From the NCBI GenBank assembly GCA_934700615.1, contig CAKUXR010000009.1, positions 1 through 64,000 of the forward strand: a stretch of 64,000 nucleotides of DNA, read 5' to 3'. The notes beneath the pieces were generated by a model. The model worked only from the letters and a program-made list of their open reading frames with translations, was not told where the DNA came from and searched no databases. Shown here piece by piece: positions 56,398 to 64,000 of the stretch; within the stretch, counting starts at the first letter, position 1; the number at the start of each line of letters is the position of its first letter. The stretch is from an uncultured Bacteroidales bacterium. GTDB lineage: Bacteria; Bacteroidota; Bacteroidia; Bacteroidales; UBA932. A program made the translations under genes and the position numbers.

Positions 56398-57591
56398 TTA
56401 GTCAATGATCTTAGTAACCTGACCAGCTCCTACTGTACGGCCACCCTCACGGATTGCGAAACGAAGACCTTCGTTAAGAGCAACTGGAGTGATGAGCTTA
56501 ACTGTAATCTCAACGTTATCGCCTGGCATAACCATCTCAGTTCCCTCTGGAAGAGTGATCTCACCGGTAACATCAAGTGTACGGATGAAGAACTGTGGAC
56601 GATAGTGGTTGTGGAATGGAGTGTGACGACCACCTTCCTCTTTCTTGAGGACGTAGATCTGAGCCTTGAAGTCAGTGTGCGGAGTGATTGAACCTGGCTT
56701 AGCAACAACCTCACCTCTCTTGACATCCTTCTTGTCGATACCACGGAGAAGAAGACCAACGTTGTCTCCAGCCTCACCCTGATCAAGAAGCTTACGGAAC
56801 ATCTCGACACCTGTTACGGTTGTAGATCTAGGAGCGTCACCGAAACCGACGAGCTCAACTGCATCGTTAACGTGGATAGTACCAGTCTCGATACGTCCTG
56901 TAACTACAGTACCACGACCTGTGATAGAGAAGATATCCTCGATAGGCATAAGGAATGGTTTCTCGTTCTCACGAACTGGGATAGGAATGTATGTATCAAC
57001 AGCATCCATAAGCTCCATAACCTTCTCCTCCCACTTAGGGTCTCCGTTAAGAGCACCGAGTGCAGAACCACGGATGATAGGACAATCCTCATCGAAACCG
57101 TAGAATTTGAGGAGGTCTCTGATTTCCATCTCAACGAGGTCGAGCATCTCAGGATCGTCAACAAGGTCAACCTTGTTCATGAATACAACAATCTTAGGAA
57201 CGTTCACCTGACGGGCGAGAAGGATGTGCTCACGTGTCTGAGGCATAGGACCGTCAGTAGCAGCAACTACGAGAATTGCACCATCCATCTGAGCGGCACC
57301 AGTAACCATGTTCTTTACATAGTCAGCGTGGCCTGGACAGTCAACGTGTGCATAGTGACGATTTGCAGTCTCGTACTCAATGTGTGAAGAGTTAATGGTA
57401 ATACCACGCTCTTTCTCCTCTGGAGCATTATCGATCTGATCGAAAGATCTAGCCTCTTCAGCTTTGGTGAAACCCTTGTCGGTGAGCACCTTACTGATGG
57501 CAGCTGTCAAGGTAGTCTTACCGTGGTCAACATGGCCAATAGTACCGATGTTGACATGCGGCTTGGTTCTTACGAATGTTTCTTTTGCCAT
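56398..57591 (-). CDS. tuf: elongation factor Tu
   Basis: A 397-residue translation GTPase that brings aminoacyl-tRNA to the ribosome. GHVDHGKT (19-26) is G1, the switch II DCPGHADYVKNM near 82 and NKVDL near 137 complete the GTP site. The kirromycin-relevant domain interface and C-terminal REGGRTVGAGQV are standard. It is flanked by tRNAs and shares their transcript. Confidence 0.98.
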   Translation of the reverse strand: MAKETFVRTKPHVNIGTIGHVDHGKTTLTAAISKVLTDKGFTKAEEARSFDQIDNAPEEKERGITINSSHIEYETANRHYAHVDCPGHADYVKNMVTGAAQMDGAILVVAATDGPMPQTREHILLARQVNVPKIVVFMNKVDLVDDPEMLDLVEMEIRDLLKFYGFDEDCPIIRGSALGALNGDPKWEEKVMELMDAVDTYIPIPVRENEKPFLMPIEDIFSITGRGTVVTGRIETGTIHVNDAVELVGFGDAPRSTTVTGVEMFRKLLDQGEAGDNVGLLLRGIDKKDVKRGEVVAKPGSITPHTDFKAQIYVLKKEEGGRHTPFHNHYRPQFFIRTLDVTGEITLPEGTEMVMPGDNVEITVKLITPVALNEGLRFAIREGGRTVGAGQVTKIID

Positions 57592-57637
57592 AATATTATG
57601 TTTTTAATATGTTATTGTCGTGTATAAACAACTATAG

Positions 57638-57709
<72 letters not shown>

Positions 57710-57729
57710 GACACTTTTCGAAAAAATTG

Positions 57730-57802
57730 AGCGGAAAACGAGGTTCGAACTCGCGACCCTCAGCTTGGAAGGCTGATGCTCTACCAACTGAGCTACTTCC
57801 GC
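57730..57802 (-). tRNA. tRNA-Gly (TCC)
   Basis: A 73-base cloverleaf: acceptor GCGGAAG with TTTCCGC (last pair G-T), anticodon stem TCAGC/GCTGA, loop CTTCCAA, T-arm with GTTCGAAC. CCA not encoded. Confidence 0.95.
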
Positions 57803-57811
57803 AAGTGTGAG

Positions 57812-57894
57812 TGGGAGAAGATGGATTCGAACCACCGAAGACATAAGTCAGCAGATTTACAGTCTGCCCCATTTGGCCACTCTGGTATTCTCCC
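57812..57894 (-). tRNA. tRNA-Tyr (GTA)
   Basis: An 83-base class II tRNA with a long variable arm: acceptor GGGAGAA with TTCTCCC, discriminator A, anticodon stem CAGAC-TGTAAAT region reading GTA, T-arm GTTCGAATC. CCA not encoded. Confidence 0.95.
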
Positions 57895-57903
57895 AATATT
57901 TCA

Positions 57904-57923
57904 CCGGAAAAGGCCGTTTCCGG
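57904..57923. other. spacer hairpin between tRNA-Thr and tRNA-Tyr
   Basis: A perfect 7-bp stem (CCGGAAA with TTTCCGG) with a six-base loop in the spacer of the tRNA cluster. It may guide processing of the tRNA precursor; no T-run follows. Confidence 0.4.
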
Positions 57924-57929
57924 AACTTG

Positions 57930-58003
57930 AGCCGATAGAGGGATTTGAACCCACGACCCCGAGATTACAAATCACGTGCTCTGGCCAACTGAGCTATATC
58001 GGC
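57930..58003 (-). tRNA. tRNA-Thr (TGT)
   Basis: A 74-base cloverleaf: acceptor GCCGATA with TATCGGC, D-arm GCTCAGTTGGCCAGAGC, anticodon loop TTTGTAA. The anticodon stem CGTGA/TCTCG contains a central T-T mismatch. It is the first gene after the promoter of the tRNA-tuf-rpo block. CCA not encoded. Confidence 0.94.
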
Positions 58004-58036
58004 AATGTTGTGAGCCTTACTTTTTGTAAGGGATTG

Positions 58037-58067
58037 CAAAGATAGGCAGAAAATCTGAATCTGCAAA
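58037..58067 (-). promoter_or_regulatory. strong promoter of the tRNA-tuf-rpoBC block
   Basis: The minus strand carries TTTG (58064-58067), a 19-bp spacer and TATCTTTG (58037-58044): both boxes fit the Bacteroidota consensus fully, the best promoter in the window. Transcription should start near 58030, right at a small hairpin (58015-58031, CCTTAC/GTAAGG with a five-base loop), then enter tRNA-Thr. Confidence 0.75.
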
Positions 58068-58084
58068 CATTTTCGAAAAAAAAG

Positions 58085-59953
58085 TTACATTTTTTCTAAC
58101 ATTTCCATGCATTTCGCGGCAATACCCTCTGCATCAAGCCCACATTCAGCCCTCTGGGAGGCCTGTTTGTCCTGTCCTATGAATTCGTCAGGTATTCCCA
58201 AGCCCTCAATCCGGATCAGATGCCCCTTCTCGGCCATATATTCGGTAACGGCTCCGAAAAGCCCTCCCTTGATACAGCCTTCTTCGACCGTGAGCACCTT
58301 TCCGCACTTGGCAGCCCTCTCCAGTATGTCTTCATCTATAGGCTTGATATACCTAATATCATATACGGCAACATTGATACCCGTCCTTTCATTGACAATG
58401 GCGGCAGCTTCTACGGCTCTGCACGCCTCCGGTCCGGCAGCGATAATCGCGAGGCGGTCACCTTCGAGCAGACACGCCCCTTTTCCCGGCATAAGCTCAC
58501 TGAATTCCGCATTCCGCCAGTCGGTGCCTTCGCCGCATCCGCGCGGGTACCTTATTATAAAAGGACCGCCGTCGTATTTCAATGCGGTGAACATCAGCGA
58601 TTTCAGTTCGGTTTCATTTCTCGGTGCGGAAACGACGCAGCCAGGAATCGACCTGTATGCGGCCATGTCATAGCATCCGTGATGAGTTGCACCATCCTCT
58701 CCGACCAGTCCGGCCCTGTCGAAGCAGAGCACCACCGGGAGATTCTGCAACGCCACATCATGGACTATCTCATCGTAGGCGCGCTGTGAGAATGACGAAT
58801 ATATATTGCAGAAAGGACGCATCCCGCCAGCAGCAAGGCCAGCCGAGAACGTGACCGCATGTTCTTCTTCGATACCGACATCAAAAAAGCGTTCCGGCAT
58901 CTCATTGGCCAGGATATTCATGCCGCACCCCGTGGCCATCGCAGGCGTGATTCCCACTACCCTGTCATCCATCCTGGCAAGTTCCAGAAGGACCTGACCG
59001 AACACATCCTGATATCTGTCAGCAGGACGCTTGCCCGGCAGCCTCTCTCCGGTTTCAGGAACAAACCGGCCCGGAGCATGCCATACCGTAGGATTTGCCT
59101 CCGCAGGCGCATAGCCCTTGCCCTTTTTTGTTATCGTATGGAGAATCCTCGGGCCTTTAAGATCCTTGAGACGGGTCAATGCTGTCAGGACGGCATTGAT
59201 GTCATTCCCGTCGATAGGACCGAAATATCTGAATCCCAGCGACTCGAAAAGCGACCCTCCGAAATCATCTACCAGTGAGGACTTGGTCGAACGGACCAGG
59301 TTCTGCATCTTTTCACGCAGACGGCCTTCGCCCATCTTCTCCCAAATCTTGTTCTTTATCCTATTATAGGTGGGATCGGTGGTTATCTTGAGCAGATAAT
59401 CGTGGAGACCGCCGGTATTTTTGTCAATGGAGCAATTGTTGTCATTGAGAATGATGAGGATGTCGCTCCTGCTTGCACCGGCATTGTTCAGTCCCTCCAA
59501 TGCGAGGCCGCCGGTCAAGGCACCGTCGCCGATGACGGCGATTACTTTTTCGTCAATGCCTCTGAGCTTTGCCGCATACGACATTCCCAGCGCAGCCGAT
59601 ATGGAAGTAGATGAATGTCCTACGCCGAATGCGTCATATTCACTCTCATCCCTTCTCGGAAATCCGCTGAGGCCACCCTTCATCCTGTTATTCTTGAATG
59701 CTTCGCGACGACCGGTAAGAATCTTATGTGCATAGGCCTGATGTCCCACGTCATAAACGATCTTGTCGTGCGGAGTATCGAAAACATAATGAAGCCCCAC
59801 AATCAGTTCGACTGCACCGAGGCTTGAACCGAGATGTCCCGGATTGGTCGAACAACACTTTATTATATAGTCCCTGACCTCGGAACACAACTGAACGAGC
59901 CGGGTCCTGTCGAGTTTTCGCAAGTCAGCCGGACTATTTATATTTTCTAGCAT
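58085..59953 (-). CDS. dxs: 1-deoxy-D-xylulose-5-phosphate synthase
   Basis: A 622-residue thiamine-diphosphate enzyme, first step of the MEP isoprenoid pathway from pyruvate and glyceraldehyde 3-phosphate. The N-terminal NPGHLGSSLG and YDVGHQAYAHKILTGR, the ThDP motif GDGALTGGLALEGLNNAG near 152, and the catalytic glutamate in DVGIEEEHAV near 363 are present. I begin it at the ATG at 59953 (MLENINSPADLRKL), matching relatives; the open frame upstream adds 21 residues without family likeness. It is downstream of nothing on its strand in the window and convergent with no gene, and may be transcribed alone. It carries two GCATTGAC octamers. Confidence 0.97.
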   Translation of the reverse strand: MLENINSPADLRKLDRTRLVQLCSEVRDYIIKCCSTNPGHLGSSLGAVELIVGLHYVFDTPHDKIVYDVGHQAYAHKILTGRREAFKNNRMKGGLSGFPRRDESEYDAFGVGHSSTSISAALGMSYAAKLRGIDEKVIAVIGDGALTGGLALEGLNNAGASRSDILIILNDNNCSIDKNTGGLHDYLLKITTDPTYNRIKNKIWEKMGEGRLREKMQNLVRSTKSSLVDDFGGSLFESLGFRYFGPIDGNDINAVLTALTRLKDLKGPRILHTITKKGKGYAPAEANPTVWHAPGRFVPETGERLPGKRPADRYQDVFGQVLLELARMDDRVVGITPAMATGCGMNILANEMPERFFDVGIEEEHAVTFSAGLAAGGMRPFCNIYSSFSQRAYDEIVHDVALQNLPVVLCFDRAGLVGEDGATHHGCYDMAAYRSIPGCVVSAPRNETELKSLMFTALKYDGGPFIIRYPRGCGEGTDWRNAEFSELMPGKGACLLEGDRLAIIAAGPEACRAVEAAAIVNERTGINVAVYDIRYIKPIDEDILERAAKCGKVLTVEEGCIKGGLFGAVTEYMAEKGHLIRIEGLGIPDEFIGQDKQASQRAECGLDAEGIAAKCMEMLEKM

Positions 59954-60150
59954 ATGCAAATTCACGAATTTGTCACAAGGTACGAACATTTTCCGAGAGA
60001 ATAAAACCATTTTCATTTTGTATTTTATGATTTATTCAATACCTTGCAAGGGCTTATTTGGGCTGAAGTGCCAGTTCGGGGCGCAGTAAGCCAATGGGCC
60101 AGATGCATCTGAAGATGATGCAGACGTGATTGAAATCAAAAAACCAAAAT

Positions 60151-61521
60151 ATGACTAAAGTACAAAAACTAATGAATGACAGCGCAGTAGCCCGCTGGTC
60201 AGTGCTGGTGCTCATCGCACTCATGATGTTCTTCGGCTACATGTTCGTGGATGTCATGTCCCCTCTCAAATCACTCGTTGAAGAGAAGCTCAAATGGGAC
60301 AGCACCGTATTCGGAACATACGCAGCTTCAGAGTTTTTCCTGAATGTATTCTGCTTCTTCCTTATTTTCGCGGGAATCATCCTTGACAAGATGGGTGTCC
60401 GTTTCACAGGACTTCTTTCAGCATCCCTGATGGTAGGCGGCGCGGTCATCAAATATATAGGTATCAGCGACTGGTTCCAGGCAACTGCGCTCTGCGGCTG
60501 GCTTGACAGCTGGTGGGTAGCCCTCCCTGGCAGCGCAAAAATGGCATGTCTCGGTTTCATGATCTTCGGTTGCGGTTGCGAAATGGCCGGCACCACTGTA
60601 TCCAAGGCTATCGCCAAGTGGTTCAAAGGCAAGGAAATGGCATTGGCAATGGGTCTTGAGATGGCAATCGCACGTCTCGGCGTGTTCGCAGTAATGTGGA
60701 TTTCACCTATGATCGCTTCCAAGTTCGACGGTTCAGTTGTCGCTCCTGTAGGATTCTGCACAGCACTTCTCGTAATCGGACTCCTCTTCTTCCTCATCTT
60801 CACATTCATGGACAGGAAGTTCGACAGCCAGCTTATCGAAGCGGGCCTCATGACGGCAGAGAAGTCTCCGGAAGACGAATTCCACCTCAGCGACCTCGGC
60901 AAAATCTTCAGCAGCAAGATGTTCTGGATTGTCGCTCTTCTCTGCGTCCTCTACTACAGCGCAATCTTCCCATTCCAGAGATATGCTCCTAACTACCTCG
61001 AGATAACTCTCGGCGTAACCGCTGAAACAGCTTCACGCCTGTTCAGCTGCTTCCCGATCCTTGCAATGGTGCTCACTCCGTTCCTCGGAGCCTTCCTCGA
61101 TTTCAAAGGAAAGGGTGCATCAATGCTTATGGCCGGTGCCATCATCATGATCGTATGCCACCTCAGCTTTGCATTCCTGCTGCCTGCATTCCCTAGCAAG
61201 GCATTGGCACTCGTACTTATCGTTACACTCGGAGTATCATTCTCCCTCGTACCTGCAGCCCTCTGGCCTTCAGTACCGAAAATCATTGACGAAAAAATCC
61301 TCGGATCAGCATACTGCCTCATTTTCTGGGTACAGAACATCGGTCTCTGTCTCGTTCCGCTTCTTATCGGCGCAACACTCCAGGGCACAGGCGGATACAT
61401 GGTTCCGATGATTATCTTCTCTTCTTTCGGCGTTATGGCATTCCTTCTCTCATTCCTGCTGAAGATTGAAGACAAGAAGAAAGGCTACGGACTTGAACTT
61501 CCTAATGTTAAGGAAAAATAA
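60151..61521 (+). CDS. MFS transporter, first of tandem pair
   Basis: A 456-residue inner-membrane transporter with about 12 membrane helices. The loop after span 2 reads DKMGVRFTG, the MFS motif A region, and AIAKWFKGKEMALAMGLEMAIARLG near residue 155 resembles the MFSD1-like branch. It is followed after 8 bases by a clear paralogue. Substrate is unknown; peptides are suggested only by the MFSD1 resemblance, which is from memory of that family. The ATG at 60151 is preferred to a TTG seven codons earlier. Confidence 0.88.
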   Translation: MTKVQKLMNDSAVARWSVLVLIALMMFFGYMFVDVMSPLKSLVEEKLKWDSTVFGTYAASEFFLNVFCFFLIFAGIILDKMGVRFTGLLSASLMVGGAVIKYIGISDWFQATALCGWLDSWWVALPGSAKMACLGFMIFGCGCEMAGTTVSKAIAKWFKGKEMALAMGLEMAIARLGVFAVMWISPMIASKFDGSVVAPVGFCTALLVIGLLFFLIFTFMDRKFDSQLIEAGLMTAEKSPEDEFHLSDLGKIFSSKMFWIVALLCVLYYSAIFPFQRYAPNYLEITLGVTAETASRLFSCFPILAMVLTPFLGAFLDFKGKGASMLMAGAIIMIVCHLSFAFLLPAFPSKALALVLIVTLGVSFSLVPAALWPSVPKIIDEKILGSAYCLIFWVQNIGLCLVPLLIGATLQGTGGYMVPMIIFSSFGVMAFLLSFLLKIEDKKKGYGLELPNVKEK

Positions 61522-61529
61522 GAAGTTCA

Positions 61530-62876
61530 ATGATATCTGACAATAAAGGAATCCGGAACATCTCACGCTGGCTGGCATTGGCCTGTCTGGTAGTGCCGAT
61601 GTTCGGTTCCTACTTCTTTGATGACATGTTCTCATCCCTGTCCCAGCTTTTCCGCAACCCGGAACTGCTGGAACTCGGATGGGATTCTGCTGATTATGGC
61701 GTATATGCCGGAGGATATTCGTTCCTCTGCGTATGGGGCGGACTGATAGTCTGCGGAATGCTGCTGGACAAATGGGGCGTCCGCGTCACAGGTTCCATCT
61801 TCGTGGGGCTCATGGCTGCAGGAGCCGCAATTGTAACATTGGCAATAACCTCCGGAATGGCTCCGGAATCCTCTCTGGCATTGGCCTATTCCGGCTGCAT
61901 GATTTTCGGTCTCGGAAGCGAGATCGCCGGCGTGGCTGTGACAAGGTCGATCGCAAAATGGTTCAAGGGGCACAATATGGCATTGGCAATGGGCCTCCAG
62001 CTTGCGATTGCGCGTCTGGGTACGGCTCTTGCGCTTATCCTGTCGCCGATTCTCGTGTCAGCGAAACCGGCAGGATGCTCCTACACACTCATGGAGACTG
62101 CCCGCCCTGCATTCGCCGGGCTAATACTCCTTCTTGCCGGAACCGTGCTTTGGGGAATTTTCGTCGCAATGGACGCAAGGTTCGATTCAATGACAGGCTC
62201 CACGGACAAGAAAGAGACTGCCGAAGAGGACAAATTCAAGTTCTCCGACATATTCAAAGTATTGGGCAACAAGTACTTCATCCTGTCCGCCCTACTCTGC
62301 GTATTCTTCTACTGCAGCATCATCTCGTTCAAGAAATTCGCGACATCCATTCTGATTCCGAGATTCGACATTCCTGTGGAAAGCGCAAGTCTGATGGTGT
62401 CAATGATACCTTTCTTCACTGTAATCTTTGCGCCGCTATTCGGATTTCTCGTGGACAAGTCCGGCAAAGGGACAAGATGGATGATAGTAGGTTCCATCCT
62501 GGTATTGGCGGCACATCTGATGATTGCATTCGCACCTCAGGGAGCATCCGCGTTCGGTTACACTGCTATCGCCATGCTGGGTATCGGTTATTCTCTGGTA
62601 CCGGCGGCACTCTGGCCTACAGTATCCAGAATTGTCCCGGAAAAGAACCTCGGTACTGCATATTCACTGATGTATTGGATCCAGAATATGGGCATGCTGC
62701 TGGTTCCTGTGGCTGTCGGCTTCATCTTCAGGAATGAGGTGACAATGCCGGGAAACGCATTGCAGGAGCAGAGCGCCGCGCTTCATGCCGAGTTCATATT
62801 CATCTCGCTCAGCGTGCTCGCAATCGCGGTATCCGTAATATTCGCAAAACTTTTCAAGAACGAACCTGACGCCTAA
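61530..62876 (+). CDS. MFS transporter, second of tandem pair
   Basis: A 448-residue paralogue of the preceding gene: DKWGVRVTG, SIAKWFKGHNMALAMGLQLAIARLG and SLVPAALWPTVSRIVPEKNLGTAYS align closely with the first. It lacks the first copy's C-terminal KKKGYG tail. Two neighbouring paralogues could form a heteromer, or divide substrates. A lipoprotein gene starts 24 bases later on the same strand. Confidence 0.88.
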   Translation: MISDNKGIRNISRWLALACLVVPMFGSYFFDDMFSSLSQLFRNPELLELGWDSADYGVYAGGYSFLCVWGGLIVCGMLLDKWGVRVTGSIFVGLMAAGAAIVTLAITSGMAPESSLALAYSGCMIFGLGSEIAGVAVTRSIAKWFKGHNMALAMGLQLAIARLGTALALILSPILVSAKPAGCSYTLMETARPAFAGLILLLAGTVLWGIFVAMDARFDSMTGSTDKKETAEEDKFKFSDIFKVLGNKYFILSALLCVFFYCSIISFKKFATSILIPRFDIPVESASLMVSMIPFFTVIFAPLFGFLVDKSGKGTRWMIVGSILVLAAHLMIAFAPQGASAFGYTAIAMLGIGYSLVPAALWPTVSRIVPEKNLGTAYSLMYWIQNMGMLLVPVAVGFIFRNEVTMPGNALQEQSAALHAEFIFISLSVLAIAVSVIFAKLFKNEPDA

Positions 62877-62900
62877 CAATTATACAGACCCCATAACACA

Positions 62901-64000
62901 ATGAAAATCAAAACATTCAACAGGATGCTTCTGGCATTGTCCTGCGCGGCAGCCATTGCCGTCGGCTGCGACAAGAGCTCTGAAACTGAGCAAAAAGCGC
63001 CAAGCATCACGATTTCCGAGATTTCGGCAGGTGCCGAGTCGGTAACCTTTACAGTTTCAGCAGAAAATGCTGATAATGCCGCGTATCTGCTGATTCCGGC
63101 GAGCGGAAAAACCCCTGACGCGAACAGCGTACTCTCCACCGGAACCAAAGTCAATCCTGCCGCAACAGGTTCATATACCGCAGAAGGACTGACTCCAGAT
63201 ACTGACTACATCATATATGTGGCAGCCAAGAACAAAACAAGGACAGTACTGGAATTCGCTCAGGTCCAGACGGATTCGAAATATGACGGGTCGTTTGTCG
63301 CAAAGGAGGTACTGGCCATGTACTACGGAAACAGGGACACGAGAAACAAGGAAAGGTACAACTATTATCTGGTTCTTTCGGATGTCGGTTTCGACTCCGA
63401 CATGTATCCTAATCCGAATGGCGAATACTTCTTCCGCATTGACTTTTACTATGAGAGGGCTGAGGACCCTGACAATGCGGTGATTCCTGACGGAACTTAC
63501 GGCTTCGACGGATTGAACGACGAGCCGGAGTCAGGTCTGCTAGGCAACAGAAGCGGATTCTTCAGGACTGACGACATGAGTTTCCACAAGGACAAGCACG
63601 ACTTCGAGAATGCTACGTTCACTGTCACGACTACGGAGAAAGGCAAGAGATACCATCTCAAAGCCCTGCTGAACGACGGAAAAATGTATGAAATCACTTA
63701 CGAAGGTGATATCAAGTTCGACAACCAGTCCGGAGAATCCACCGGAGGAAAGAAAGACCAGCTGCCGCCGCTTGAGAGCGATATCAATGCTATATTCACA
63801 ATCGGTGAAGGCTCCATTATCGCACAGCAGGACGACCTGAGCCAGGTAAGTCTTGCCTTCTCAGACATGGCGATTGAGGACGGGCAGCTTACACCTCCAG
63901 GCAATCTGCTCAACGTCAATATCATAACAGTTCTCCAGAATGGAAAGATACCGGAAAGGACATTCTCCATCCAGGCAGATGAATCCGAGAAGAATTTCAT
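62901..64000 (+). CDS. lipoprotein with Fn3-like domain, cut by window end
   Basis: An open frame of at least 366 residues that runs off the window. The signal MKIKTFNRMLLALSCAAAIAVGC ends in a lipobox (Cys23). Residues about 35-112 look like a fibronectin type III domain (ISEISAGAESVTFTVSAENA, then TAEGLTPDTDYIIYVAAKN). Two beta-rich stretches follow (near 130-260 and 290 on), with similar phrases about GEYFFRIDFYYERA and INAIFTIGEGS, perhaps repeats of one domain. Such exported lipoproteins are common in Bacteroidales and usually sit on the surface. It may be co-transcribed with the two transporters. Function unknown. Confidence 0.75.
   Translation, partial: MKIKTFNRMLLALSCAAAIAVGCDKSSETEQKAPSITISEISAGAESVTFTVSAENADNAAYLLIPASGKTPDANSVLSTGTKVNPAATGSYTAEGLTPDTDYIIYVAAKNKTRTVLEFAQVQTDSKYDGSFVAKEVLAMYYGNRDTRNKERYNYYLVLSDVGFDSDMYPNPNGEYFFRIDFYYERAEDPDNAVIPDGTYGFDGLNDEPESGLLGNRSGFFRTDDMSFHKDKHDFENATFTVTTTEKGKRYHLKALLNDGKMYEITYEGDIKFDNQSGESTGGKKDQLPPLESDINAIFTIGEGSIIAQQDDLSQVSLAFSDMAIEDGQLTPPGNLLNVNIITVLQNGKIPERTFSIQADESEKNF

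Noticed and set aside
59954..60016. Longer start for dxs
   Set aside because: Relatives start at the LENINSPADL sequence; the extra 21 residues are not family-like.

Overview
The window is a stretch of a Bacteroidales (Bacteroidota) chromosome of moderate GC. Three kinds of evidence support this. Promoters carry the Bacteroidota -7 box TAnnTTTG, in several places with a TTTG box about 19-20 bp upstream. Shine-Dalgarno sequences are largely absent. The gene set is typical of the order: SusC-era lipoproteins with short lipoboxes, a DUF1015-serA-serC operon, a pRiA4b-ORF3-like gene next to miaA, and beta-propeller lipoproteins. I cannot place it to genus.

Layout. 0-7 kb: a PP2C phosphatase, formate-THF ligase, a PHP-family histidinol phosphatase, RecQ, an FKBP lipoprotein and an SSB-like DUF3127 protein. 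7-12.5 kb (minus strand): DUF1015-serA-serC, pyrB and a YigZ-family protein. 12.6-22.2 kb (plus strand): pRiA4b-ORF3-like gene, miaA, an ExbB-ExbD-TonB-like trio, a pseudouridine synthase with a long SYG/SEGR repeat tail, era, topoisomerase IV A and aroK. 22.2-29.3 kb: recJ (minus), then lysS, a TrmH/SpoU methyltransferase, aroE, ssb and purA (plus). 29.4-38.2 kb (minus): an efflux operon of TolC-type channel, adaptor and two different RND pumps. 38.4-44.9 kb (minus): an accessory block of four consecutive beta-propeller lipoproteins downstream of a TPR lipoprotein with a membrane span and a C-terminal helix-turn-helix-like domain. 45.1-58.0 kb (minus): tRNA-Thr, Tyr, Gly, Thr, tuf, tRNA-Trp, secE, nusG, rplKAJL and rpoBC, apparently from one strong promoter at about 58.04 kb. 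58.1-64 kb: dxs (minus), two tandem MFS paralogues and the start of a lipoprotein cut by the window end (plus).

Two observations stand out. First, the non-palindromic octamer GCATTGAC (or its complement GTCAATGC) occurs about 36 times by eye, where about 2 are expected by chance. It is split evenly between strands, appears in several reading frames and between genes, occurs four times each in recQ and recJ, and is missing from the rpo/ribosomal block. This looks like a DNA-level signal, such as an uptake-sequence-like or Chi-like word, rather than codon bias. Second, the TPR/HTH sensor plus four-propeller lipoprotein block, with a perfect 32-bp palindrome between sensor and propellers, looks like a self-contained surface/periplasmic system of unknown role.

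Smaller points of interest are the DUF3127 protein that ends in the same acidic tip as SSB, the DUF1015 protein that may supply the missing last step of serine synthesis, and a terminator-like hairpin between rplL and rpoB. All counts and alignments were made by eye from the sequence; no searches were run.
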